Positions 52,782 to 61,049 of a DNA stretch of 64,000 bases are shown one piece after another. A program made the position numbers and the translations under genes. The stretch spans positions 248,001-312,000 of the forward strand of contig DATEMU010000007.1 in assembly GCA_035275405.1 (NCBI GenBank), given 5' to 3'. The notes below the pieces were generated by a model. That model was not told the origin of the DNA and ran no database searches. It was given only the letters and a program-made list of their open reading frames with translations. This stretch comes from Phycisphaerae bacterium (GTDB taxonomy: Bacteria; Planctomycetota; Phycisphaerae; UBA1845; UTPLA1). Numbering within the stretch: position 1 is the first letter of the stretch; every line of letters starts with the position of its first letter.

Positions 52782-55145
52782 CTATGGATTGAGCATCTCG
52801 TCGACGAGGCACTGGATGTCGTCCGCGTTGTACAGGCAGTCGGTGTTGCAGTCGCGGAGCGGGCGGCCGGAGGAGTCGACGGGCAGGCCGGCCTCCGTGC
52901 CCGGGCAGACGTCGCAGACGTCGCCGAGCCCGTCGCCGTCGGCGTCGGTCTGGTCGGAATTCGCAGCGAGCGCGCAGTTGTCCGTCTCGTCGGGCACGCT
53001 GTCGCCATCGAGGTCCGGCGGTCCGAGGCCTGTGAAAACGTAGGCCGCGCCGGAGTCCGCGGCACTGTTGTCGCACGAATCGCCGTTCAGGCCCAGGGCG
53101 CCACCGTCCTCGGCACTTGCTCCGATGACCGCTGTATTGCCCGACACCGCCACCGAGTTGCCAAACCTGTCGTTCGCTCCCGTGTTCGGCGCCTTGAGAT
53201 AGGCCTGCTGGCTCCAAGTCGTGCCGCTCCGGACGAAGAGGTAGGCCGCGCCGGAATCTGTGGCACTGTTGTTGGACTGGTTGCCCCCAATGCCTGTGGA
53301 GCTACTGTCCTCGAGATGCGCCGCGACGACGAGCGTATCGCCCGACACGCCGAAGGATATGCCGAATCGGTCGCCCGCTCCAGTGTTCGAGGCCTTGAGA
53401 TAGGCCTGCTGGCTCCACACGCCAAAAGAGTCGCGGACGAAAACGTAAGCGGCGCCGGCATCGCTTGCGCTGTTGTCCGACTGATTTCCATTTACGCCCG
53501 TGGCGCTGCTGTCCTCCGCGTCCGCTCCGATTACGACCGTGTCACCGGATACAGCCATCCGGCCGCCGAATCGGTCGTTCGCATCAGTATTCGACGCCTT
53601 GAGGTAGGCCTGCTGGCTCCAGGTCGTGACGTTGCGGACAAAGACATAGGCCGCGCCGGAATCCGTTGCACTGTTATCGGCTTGATTGCCGTTGATGCCC
53701 GTGGCGTTACTGTCCTCTGTTCCCGCCGTGACCACCACCGTATCGCCCGATGCGGCGACACCGCCAAATTGGTCGCTTGCTTCCGTGTTCGACGCCTTGA
53801 GGTACGCCTGCTGGCTCCACGTCGTGCCGCTACGGACGAAGACGTAGGCCGCGCCGGAATCGGTGGCGCTGTTGTCGGCCTGGTTGCCGTTCACGCCCGT
53901 GGCGTTGCTGTCTTCGCCAACCGCCCCGACCAACACGGTGTCGCCAAACGCCGCCACGAAAATGCCAAAGAAGTCTATTGCATTCGTGTTCGATGCCTTG
54001 AGGTAGGCCTGCTGGCTCCAGGACGTGCCGCTGCGGACAAAGACATACGCCGCACCAGACGTTGATGCGCTCTCGTTGGCCTGATTGCCGTTCACGCCGG
54101 TAGCGTTGCTGTCCTCCCGAATGGCCCCGACCACCACCGTGTCGCCGCTCGCAGCCACGGAAAAGCCAAATTGATCGCCGTTCCCCGCGTTGGATGCCTT
54201 GAGGTAGGCCTGCTGGGTCCATACGCCAACAGCGTCGCGGACGAAGACGTAGGCGGCGCCGGCACCGAGCGCGCCGTTGTCCGCCTGGTTGCCGTTCACG
54301 CCTGTGGCGCTGCTGTCTTCGCCATCCGCCCCGACCACCACTGTATCGCCCGATGCGGCCACCGAGACGCCGAAACCGTCGAATGTCTCGGTGTTCGAGG
54401 CCTTGAGGTAGGCCTGCTGGGCGACGGGGTCGATGGTGAGGGGGTAGATCGCGTCCGAATCGTCAACAATGATTCGGACGAATTGAGAATGAAGAATTGA
54501 GAATGGAGAATTGAAATCGCCGACTTCGAACCACGCAGGCAGCATTGCACCGCTGGCGTCGAAGACGGTCAGGCCGGTGTAGTTCACGACCGCTGCGCCG
54601 CCGGTGTCGACGAACGTCACGCTGCGACCGTCCACGCTGAGGCGCGGATCGAGGCCGCCGCGCACGGCCAGGGTGAAGCGCAGCGCCCCCGCGCCGCCGT
54701 CCGGGCGCTGATGCACCGTGTAGCCGTGCTCCAGGCCGCGCGGGTCGTTGAGGTACCACTCGGTCAATGACGCATCCCACTGGTACTCGACGCGGCCACC
54801 TTTGGCTTCGACGGAGGCTGGAGTCGTGACTGCCTGCTCGATCCCTTCGCGCCCGTAAGTCACCAGTTCCAATCCCCATGACCAGCCGCCGGCATCGGGC
54901 GCGGTGATTAAGCCGCGGCCATCGAACCGCGTCCGCCACTGCTGACCGGGATTGCGGGCCTGATAGCCGCCGTCAACGGGGAAGGCGGCGTGACGATTCG
55001 CGTCGTACGTCGCGCGGATGGAGGACCAGTCCGTGGCCGAGAGACCGTCGGGGACGGATTCGGCAGCGCGGGCTTGGGCCCGAGCGCCGGCGGAGCAAAC
55101 CAAGAGCGCAGTGTCCACGACGGCAATTAGAACGGCCAATTTCAT
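52782..55145 (-). CDS. Secreted FG-GAP repeat protein with TSP3 loop and dockerin-like end
   Basis: The 787-residue protein has a signal peptide (about 1-25), an N-terminal beta region (about 30-240), then seven to eight FG-GAP-like units of about 58 residues. Each has QQAYLKASNT-x(3)-D-x-FG, VAASGDTVVVGA, EDSNATGVNGNQADN and SGAAYVFVR. A TSP3-like loop (DLDGDSVPDETDNC) and a dockerin-like end (DCNTDCLYNADDIQCLVDEM) close it. FG-GAP units form integrin-type propellers that bind calcium. An in-frame heptamer repeat (54480-54514) adds the odd segment FNSPFSILHSQF. ATG 55145 follows GGGAGGACT. The gene lies between two homologous portal sequences. Confidence 0.85.
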   Translation of the reverse strand: MKLAVLIAVVDTALLVCSAGARAQARAAESVPDGLSATDWSSIRATYDANRHAAFPVDGGYQARNPGQQWRTRFDGRGLITAPDAGGWSWGLELVTYGREGIEQAVTTPASVEAKGGRVEYQWDASLTEWYLNDPRGLEHGYTVHQRPDGGAGALRFTLAVRGGLDPRLSVDGRSVTFVDTGGAAVVNYTGLTVFDASGAMLPAWFEVGDFNSPFSILHSQFVRIIVDDSDAIYPLTIDPVAQQAYLKASNTETFDGFGVSVAASGDTVVVGADGEDSSATGVNGNQADNGALGAGAAYVFVRDAVGVWTQQAYLKASNAGNGDQFGFSVAASGDTVVVGAIREDSNATGVNGNQANESASTSGAAYVFVRSGTSWSQQAYLKASNTNAIDFFGIFVAAFGDTVLVGAVGEDSNATGVNGNQADNSATDSGAAYVFVRSGTTWSQQAYLKASNTEASDQFGGVAASGDTVVVTAGTEDSNATGINGNQADNSATDSGAAYVFVRNVTTWSQQAYLKASNTDANDRFGGRMAVSGDTVVIGADAEDSSATGVNGNQSDNSASDAGAAYVFVRDSFGVWSQQAYLKASNTGAGDRFGISFGVSGDTLVVAAHLEDSSSTGIGGNQSNNSATDSGAAYLFVRSGTTWSQQAYLKAPNTGANDRFGNSVAVSGNTAVIGASAEDGGALGLNGDSCDNSAADSGAAYVFTGLGPPDLDGDSVPDETDNCALAANSDQTDADGDGLGDVCDVCPGTEAGLPVDSSGRPLRDCNTDCLYNADDIQCLVDEMLNP
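54480..54514. repeat. Heptamer tandem repeat, GAATTGA family, inside a coding region
   Basis: Five heptamers: GAATTGA, GAATGAA, GAATTGA, GAATGGA, GAATTGA. Its 35 bases fall in the FG-GAP protein gene and are read as part of NSPFSILHSQF on the minus strand. Confidence 0.9.
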
Positions 55146-55310
55146 TACGAGTCCTCCCGCACCAATAGGCAATCCAGCGGCAAGTCCATTATACCGGTTC
55201 GCACCCCCTCCGCGCCTAGTGTTTCAAGGCCCCTGGGCTCTTATTTTTGCTGAAATTGGGACTCGCGGGCAGCGCAGTACCGGCAGGTCGGCCGCTATTG
55301 ATTGTGCATC

Positions 55311-55421
55311 TCATCGACGCGGCGTTAAACGTCGTCGGCGGCCCCACACCATGAGCGAAAGGCTCAGCAGCGTACCGGGCAAGACGCCTGCTGCGCATGT
55401 TCCGCATGCGGCCGGCGGGAG
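55311..55421 (-). pseudogene. Orphan Cys-type sorting tail, class C (truncated gene)
   Basis: The minus strand reads [20 protein letters not shown], then SLMVWGRRRR and a stop at 55311. This is almost the same tail as in the product of 57217-57780, but everything upstream of the Pro-Pro is missing. It is joined at about 55421-55425 to the oppositely oriented portal fragment. No start codon or secreted domain remains, so it is the 3' scar of a lost tail-protein gene. Confidence 0.8.
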
Positions 55422-55424
55422 CGG

Positions 55425-55729
55425 CGAAGGTGCACGACCAGGTGCGGCGCGACCTGCGCGACGACGACCTCTCCAAGGAGTCGCGGACGATCCGGCGGGA
55501 TTTGCTCGGGCCGATGGTGCGGATGCAGTTCGGCGCCGATGCGCCCGTGCCGCACTTCCGGCGGATCGTGGATCAACGCTTCGAGCCGGAGAAGCTGGCG
55601 CGGGTGCTGGACGTGGCGGTCAATCAACTCGGGGCGCGCATTCCGGCGCGCTGGGTCCATGCGACGCTGGGGATCCCGGAGGCGGGCGGCGAGGAGGCGG
55701 TTCTTCGCGGTAAGGCGACTCACCAGTGA
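55425..55729 (+). pseudogene. Fragment duplicating the C-terminal quarter of the DUF935 portal
   Basis: The frame reads AAKVHDQVRRDLRDDDLSKE through to EEAVLRGKATHQ and aligns with residues of the portal encoded at about 52407-52695, roughly 90 percent identical at DNA level. Most differences are silent third-position changes, so both copies evolved under selection as proteins before this one was cut. It ends at its own TGA without the repeat-derived tail of the other copy. The remaining three quarters of the gene are absent. Confidence 0.85.
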
Positions 55730-55747
55730 GAATCTTACTCTTTATGG

Positions 55748-56956
55748 CTAATACGTGAAGTTTGCATTGGGGTCGGTTGAGCCGAGACTGCCGGCGTACG
55801 TGTCACCCGCGACGGCCGCGGCATTGGTCGTTGCCGAAACAATGGGCGCCAAGGCGTTTCCGATGGCGATGTCCCAGTTCGTGGTGTTCCCCGAGCAGGT
55901 ATTCTTGACAATGATGTTGCCGGCGAAGTCCACATCGATGCCGCGGTCGGCGGTGGTGCAGTTGTTGCCCTCGATGCGGTTGTCGGCGCCGGTGGCGTGG
56001 ATGCCCGCGCCGTCCCCGTTGAAGCCGTTGTCCCTGCAGGTGTTGCCGCGGATCACGCAAGCGATATTGCACACGATGCCGTCGAGGGTGTTGATTCGGG
56101 CGGTGCAGTCGGCGACCGTGGAGCCGGTGCTGACGCTGATGCCGCTGCCGGTGTTCTGAACCGCCGAGCAGCTGGCGATCGTGCTGCTGGTGCTGACGCT
56201 GATGCCGGTGCCGGTGTTGCGGTGCGCCGAGCAGCTCGAGACCGTGCTGGAGATGGAGGTGCGGATGCCGTCGCCGGTGTTCTGGTACGCCGAGCAGTTC
56301 GAGACCGTGCAGCCGGCGCCGGTGAAGATTCCGGTGCCGGCGTTCTGGTACACCGAGCAGTTCGAGACCGTGCAGCCGTCGCCGGTGGTGACGCCGTCGG
56401 CCGTGTTGGAGGACGCCGAGCAGTTGGTGATCGTACAGTCGCTGCCGGTGCGGATGCCATCGACGGTGTTGCCGCTGGCGAGCACCTCGGCCACGCGGCA
56501 GTTGGTCGAAAGAGGCCCCAGGTCAACGCCGCCGCCGCCCCAGGAGCGGACCGAACCGTTGACCACCGCGATGTTGGTCAGGTTGGGCACGGTGGCGCTC
56601 ACGCCGTCGAACGCGCCCATCGCGGGGACGCCCACGAGATCAAACCCGTTGAGGTCGAGGGTGACGCCGCTGGCGGCGATCTCGATGCCGTGCTTGGAGG
56701 CAACGCCCGTGATGTTGCCGGTGATGTAGTACGAGCCGGGCGCGGTGATCTTGTAGAGGCTGTCGGCGTCGCCGGCGGTATTGGTCGCGTTGATCGCGGT
56801 CCGCGGCTCCACCTCGGTCAGCGTCTTGTGAGTCGGCGCGACCGCGCCCGCTGGCGGGTTCAGATCGCCGGCACCGGCGAACCACGCACCGGTGAGAAGA
56901 ATGGCGGCGCAGATCGGGACATTGACTATTGCAAACACTCGATTTCTGGATGACAT
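55748..56956 (-). CDS. Secreted right-handed beta-helix protein
   Basis: The 402-residue protein has a signal peptide (about 1-29). The first domain is SLYKITAPGSYYITGNITG followed by KHGIEIAASGVTLDLNGFDLVG, the usual start of planctomycete parallel beta-helix proteins. About nine rungs of 23 residues follow, of the type DGI-x-TGSDCTITNCSASSNT, each with a Cys pair spaced C-x(3)-NC or C-x(3)-SC at the same position, so a Cys ladder runs along the helix. AAGGAGC precedes ATG 56956. Such folds bind or cleave polysaccharides; no catalytic residues are evident. Confidence 0.85.
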   Translation of the reverse strand: MSSRNRVFAIVNVPICAAILLTGAWFAGAGDLNPPAGAVAPTHKTLTEVEPRTAINATNTAGDADSLYKITAPGSYYITGNITGVASKHGIEIAASGVTLDLNGFDLVGVPAMGAFDGVSATVPNLTNIAVVNGSVRSWGGGGVDLGPLSTNCRVAEVLASGNTVDGIRTGSDCTITNCSASSNTADGVTTGDGCTVSNCSVYQNAGTGIFTGAGCTVSNCSAYQNTGDGIRTSISSTVSSCSAHRNTGTGISVSTSSTIASCSAVQNTGSGISVSTGSTVADCTARINTLDGIVCNIACVIRGNTCRDNGFNGDGAGIHATGADNRIEGNNCTTADRGIDVDFAGNIIVKNTCSGNTTNWDIAIGNALAPIVSATTNAAAVAGDTYAGSLGSTDPNANFTY

Positions 56957-57216
56957 GAATTGCTCCTTTTTTCCAAAGCCGGGACTCCTCCGATCGATCG
57001 TCTCAACCCCTGGCCCTTTCATGCGATTGTACTTGACTTTATTGGTCGCCTTTCTGATTTCCGGCTTTTATTTGCTTGCCGGAGGTTGCTGGAAAAGCCT
57101 GGTAGGCGGGTCCTGCGGTCGTCGGGTAAATCGAACCGCCATTCCTTGCCCCCAAGTCTCGAACCTGAAGCGATTTACGTTCTTCTTCGCAAATAGCGCG
57201 GATTAGATGGGGCATA

Positions 57217-57780
57217 TCATCGACGAGGCGCTGAATGTCGGCGGCGGGTCCACAGCATGAGCGAGAAGCTCAGCAGCGTACCCGGCAGGACGCCTGCGGC
57301 GCATGTTCCGCACGCGGCCGGCGGGGGCGGGGGGTCGTTGCAGTCCGGCGTTCCGTTGGCGTTCGCATCGGCGTCCGGGACGCCACAACCGCATTCGCCC
57401 GGTGCGATCTTGGCGGGATCATCGGAACAACCGTCGTTGCAGTCGGCCGTGGCGTCGGAGTCGGTGTCAGTGTCCGCGATGCCGCAGCCGCACTGACCGG
57501 GGGCCGACTTGTCGGGATCGCTGAGACATTCGTCGCAAGCGTCGCCCGCGGTGTCGCCATCGCCGTTCTCTTGATTCGCATTGGCGACGGGCGGGCAGTT
57601 GTCGCACGCGTCGCCATCGCCGTCGCCATCGGTGTCGGTCTGGTCGAAGTTGGCCGCGCTCACGCAATTTTCGAAGTCGTTGTTGATGCCGTCTGCGTCG
57701 GCGTCCGAGGCGATGGTCACAAAGACGCCCTCGCTGTTGTCGGTGAAAGAAGGGAACAGGGAACAGGGAAAATGGGTCAT
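57217..57780 (-). CDS. TSP3-loop protein with Cys-type sorting tail class C, probably 5'-truncated
   Basis: The 187-residue product lacks a signal peptide; its first residues ([13 protein letters not shown]) are encoded by a GGGAACA heptamer array. TSP3 loops follow ([42 protein letters not shown] and two Cys-Gly-Cys-Gly loops), then a Pro run and the tail [19 protein letters not shown] with LWTRRR. Tail and loops are those of exported proteins, so the N-terminal signal and domain have probably been lost and the gene may be silent. The DNA of the last 10 codons also encodes, in another frame, a dockerin-like end ([10 protein letters not shown]). Confidence 0.6.
   Translation of the reverse strand: MTHFPCSLFPSFTDNSEGVFVTIASDADADGINNDFENCVSAANFDQTDTDGDGDGDACDNCPPVANANQENGDGDTAGDACDECLSDPDKSAPGQCGCGIADTDTDSDATADCNDGCSDDPAKIAPGECGCGVPDADANANGTPDCNDPPPPPAACGTCAAGVLPGTLLSFSLMLWTRRRHSAPRR
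57752..57772. repeat. Heptamer tandem repeat, GGGAACA family
   Basis: Three heptamers: GGGAACA, GGGAACA, GGGAAAA, at the 5' end of the truncated TSP3 gene. Confidence 0.8.
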
Positions 57781-57821
57781 CGCCGCGCCGTCACTCTTGA
57801 TGAACTCGCGAGCGGGAGGGA

Positions 57822-58811
57822 TTACTTCGATTCCGTCGTGATTCGCGCGGGTGCGGCGTCGGCGGCGGTCAGAATTGAGAACGCGCCCGGATCATCCTGC
57901 AACGCGCCGCGAAAGAACGCCGTCAGGAGACCGGCGACGAGCCGGCGCATCGGCTCGCGCCGGGTGCTGCCGGCGCCGCAGTAGAGGGCATTGGTCTCGA
58001 CCGCGTCCTCGTCGAGCATGTCCACGTGCCCGTAGTCCGTGGCCACGACGTGCCATGCCGGCGATGCGCTGGCGGCGTAAAACTGCTCATGATTGATTTC
58101 CGTGCGGGCACATGCCCCGGTCACGCCCGCCCCGATGATCAGCGACGGTAGACTGAAATGGAATGGGCCGTGAATGACCCGCGTCGGATCGCCAAAGGGG
58201 AGCGGATCTCCATCCGCCGGATCCACTCCGGCGACGGCCTTCGCGCGGGAAGAGTCCGTCGCCAACACGCGCCAGACGACGCGACCGCCGCGCGAATGAC
58301 CGGCCAGGCCGAGGAGATCGGTCCGTGCCGAAACGCCGGCGAGCCTGCTCAGGTTCGCCGGAAGCCAATCGAGGACGCTCGCCGCCAATTCCGCTTCCTG
58401 TGCCGCGCTGGGCTGGCCGATCAGCGGGCTCAGTCCCGGTTCGTACATTTGCGCCGCGATCACGACGAAACCGTGACTGGCCAGATGGGTGAGGATCACA
58501 TCATATTGCGAGTTGCGGGCCAGGAAACCGTGCTGAAAGACGACGACGGGATAGTCGCCGGGCTCCTGCGGCGTGTGGATGAGCAGCGGCACCGGTGCGC
58601 CATCCTGACATCGTTGCACGTCGATGCAACGTACAGTTCGGTCGCCGATCGTGAACGGGTCCGTCGAATCCTGAAAGACGGGCCCCGGCGAGAGATTGCC
58701 CGACGATTCGGCAGCACCATTCTGACAAGGTAATGGCTGGTCGCATTGCGCCGTGAGGATCAGGGGCAGTGCGCACCCGATCGAGCGTAATCCAGGCCAT
58801 CGCCGATGCAT
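57822..58811 (-). CDS. Chlorophyllase-like alpha/beta hydrolase, exported
   Basis: The 329-residue protein has a signal region (about 1-23, with a Cys at AQC that could be lipidated). The hydrolase domain has [27 protein letters not shown] (oxyanion region), the nucleophile elbow [26 protein letters not shown], and the His in [12 protein letters not shown]. These are the marks of the chlorophyllase/PET-hydrolase-like group. It most likely cleaves an ester in the periplasm or on the surface; the substrate is unknown. Its stop is 17 bases downstream of... the RNase Y gene lies on the same strand immediately beyond the other end (58828), so the two may be read together from the rny side. Confidence 0.82.
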   Translation of the reverse strand: MHRRWPGLRSIGCALPLILTAQCDQPLPCQNGAAESSGNLSPGPVFQDSTDPFTIGDRTVRCIDVQRCQDGAPVPLLIHTPQEPGDYPVVVFQHGFLARNSQYDVILTHLASHGFVVIAAQMYEPGLSPLIGQPSAAQEAELAASVLDWLPANLSRLAGVSARTDLLGLAGHSRGGRVVWRVLATDSSRAKAVAGVDPADGDPLPFGDPTRVIHGPFHFSLPSLIIGAGVTGACARTEINHEQFYAASASPAWHVVATDYGHVDMLDEDAVETNALYCGAGSTRREPMRRLVAGLLTAFFRGALQDDPGAFSILTAADAAPARITTESK

Positions 58812-58827
58812 TGGACACCTGCGAAGA

Positions 58828-60414
58828 TCAGCGCGCGTATTCGACCGCGCGGACTTCGCGGAGGACGGTGACTTTCACCTCGCCGGGGTAGGTCATGTCG
58901 GATTCGACCTTCTGGGCGATTTCGCGGGCGATGCGCATGGCGTTGGCGTCGTCGACGTTGTCGGCGTCGACGATGACGCGGACCTCGCGGCCGGCTTGGA
59001 TCGCGTAGGCCTGCCGCACGCCGTTGAAACCGGTGGCGATGCCTTCGAGCTGCTCCAGGCGCTTGATGTAGCGCTCCATGGACTCGCGGCGGCTGCCGGG
59101 GCGGGCGGCGCTGATGGCGTCGGCGGCGGCGACGAGCGGCGTGTAGGGGCTCGTCGAGGGCACGTCGCCGTGGTGACCGGCGATGGCGTTGAGGACTTCG
59201 GGCCGTTCGTTGAACTTGCGGCAGATTTCCTCGCCGATGGCGGGGTGACCGCCCTCGACTTCGTGGTCCACGGCCTTGCCGATGTCGTGGAGGAGGCCGC
59301 AGCGGCGGGCCAGCGCGCCGTCGAGGCCGAGTTCGTCGGCCATGACCTGGCAGAGGTAGGCGACTTCGATGGAATGGCGCAGGACGTTCTGACCGTAGCT
59401 GGTGCGGAATTGCAGTCGGCCGAGCAGGTCGATGATCTTTTTGTTGAGACCGGGGACGTTGGCTTCGATGGAGGCCTTCTTGCCCAGCTCGACGAGTTCC
59501 TTCTCCATGTTGCCCTGGATTTCGAGGACGACTTCCTCGATCCGAGTCGGGTGGATGCGGCCGTCGTGGAGGAGCTTGTTCATGGCCTGCTTGGCGATCT
59601 CGCGCTTGACGGGGTCGAAGCTGGTCACCTCGATCACGCCGGGAGTGTCGTCGACGATGATGTCCACGCCGGTCGCTTTTTCGAAGGCGCGGATGTTGCG
59701 ACCTTCGCGGCCGATGACGCGGCCCTTCATCTCGTCGGAGGGGATGTCGATGGTGCTGACGGTCGAGGCGGAGGTGTGCGCGGCGGCGTAGCGCTGGATG
59801 GCGGTGACGACGACCTCGCGGGAGCGGTTCTCGGCCTCGTCCTGCGCGTCAGAGACGCGCTTGTCGATGATCTGGGCGCACTCGTGCTCGAGGTCGTTTT
59901 CGAGCCGGTCGAAGAGCTGCTTTTTCGCCTCATCCATCGAGAGCTGCGCGACGCGGAGCAATTCGTTGCGCCGCTTTGTCACCAGCTCTTCGACTTCCTG
60001 GGTCTTTTTGTCGATCTGGGCCTGGCGCTCCCGGATGGCGGCCTCGCCTTTTTCGATGTTGCGTTCTTTGATGCCCAAGGTCTCCAGCTTGCGTTCGAGC
60101 TGGTCCTCGCGCTTGTCGAGGCGCTTCTCCGCCTCGCGAATCTCATTGCGCGTGACGGCCGACTGCTTGTCGAACTCTTCCTGCCGCGCCAGGAACGTGG
60201 CCTTGGCGTCCATCTCGGCCTTCAATTTGATGCGATTGGCCTCGTCCTGGGCTAGCTGCTTGATCCTCGCCGCCTCTTGCTCGGCGGTCGATTTCTTGCC
60301 CTTGGCGGTCAGCGCCAGCGCCGCGTAAACGGCCCCGGCCCCTGCCGCCAATGCCAAGATGACGAAGACGAAGGTCAGCCCGGTCGAGACCTGTGCGACA
60401 ATGACAGGTCCCAT
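58828..60414 (-). CDS. rny: Ribonuclease Y
   Basis: The 528-residue protein has one N-terminal helix ([20 protein letters not shown]), a long coiled coil (about 40-200), a KH domain ([22 protein letters not shown]) and an HD domain ([46 protein letters not shown]). The size and order match RNase Y, the membrane-bound endoribonuclease that starts mRNA decay where RNase E is absent. The N-terminus is slightly extended ([13 protein letters not shown]). The hydrolase gene follows 16 bases downstream on the same strand. Confidence 0.95.
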   Translation of the reverse strand: MGPVIVAQVSTGLTFVFVILALAAGAGAVYAALALTAKGKKSTAEQEAARIKQLAQDEANRIKLKAEMDAKATFLARQEEFDKQSAVTRNEIREAEKRLDKREDQLERKLETLGIKERNIEKGEAAIRERQAQIDKKTQEVEELVTKRRNELLRVAQLSMDEAKKQLFDRLENDLEHECAQIIDKRVSDAQDEAENRSREVVVTAIQRYAAAHTSASTVSTIDIPSDEMKGRVIGREGRNIRAFEKATGVDIIVDDTPGVIEVTSFDPVKREIAKQAMNKLLHDGRIHPTRIEEVVLEIQGNMEKELVELGKKASIEANVPGLNKKIIDLLGRLQFRTSYGQNVLRHSIEVAYLCQVMADELGLDGALARRCGLLHDIGKAVDHEVEGGHPAIGEEICRKFNERPEVLNAIAGHHGDVPSTSPYTPLVAAADAISAARPGSRRESMERYIKRLEQLEGIATGFNGVRQAYAIQAGREVRVIVDADNVDDANAMRIAREIAQKVESDMTYPGEVKVTVLREVRAVEYAR

Positions 60415-61049
60415 GATTCATATCCTTTCGTAACGCGTTCATCACTACGAACACTCACACGAAGCGCTTCGGCCCGAGCCGGACTATTGTCCGGGGGGTC
60501 GATAGGCGCGGGGTCACACAGATTTGCTCGTCCGAGAACCGTATGAGCGGCGGCGGATATAGGGAGATGGCGTATACGAAGCCGGTCAGGTGACCGGTGG
60601 AGGCCCGCTTGCGTCGTCTAGACCCGTGTCAACGAATGATCCCAGCGATCCGGAAGATAATGAAGATGTTCAACGGAAAACCAGGAATCCTGCATATAAG
60701 ATCGTTTGAGCAGCGGGTTTATGCCGCAGGCTGAAACGACGACAACTGTTACTTCGCCGACACGACGACGACCGGCCCGCGGTCATAATCCTCGCGACAA
60801 GAGGAGTCGGGATTGTCCAAGGCCGGATGGCCGAGGGATCCCGTTGACCTCGATTCGCGGTCGATTCGCCAGAATGCCAAATACCCTTTTGTGCCGCCGG
60901 ATCAAGGTCGCACCGTCCTTCGGGCGGATGGCCGAAATCAAGGGATTCAGGCCCGCGACAAAGCCGGACAAGCCATTTATCTTAAAGGGAGCGTACCAAT
61001 ACGCCCCTGTTACGTTGGAGTATAAGCGGGCATCAAAACTCGTCAAGGA
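60415..61049. other. Intergenic region between rny and the dsbD-like gene
   Basis: About 635 bases between divergent genes. An open frame at 60706-61083 on the plus strand (125 codons) has no ribosome site, no recognisable domain and overlaps the start of the next gene, so it is not called. A GGCCGGATGGCCGAGG stretch near 60819 recalls the 5' part of a tRNA but no T-arm or acceptor partner exists. Promoters for both neighbours must lie here but none stands out. Confidence 0.5.

Noticed and set aside
52638..54065. 475-codon plus-strand frame with regular internal repeats
   Set aside because: It is the antisense shadow of the FG-GAP units; repetitive look comes from the real gene on the minus strand.
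49876..55729. Complete Mu-like prophage
   Set aside because: Only terminase and portal genes are recognisable; no transposase, capsid, tail or lysis genes and no clear ends.
60813..60880. tRNA-like sequence (GGATGGCCGAGG)
   Set aside because: No anticodon stem, T-loop (GTTCGA) or acceptor pairing can be drawn.
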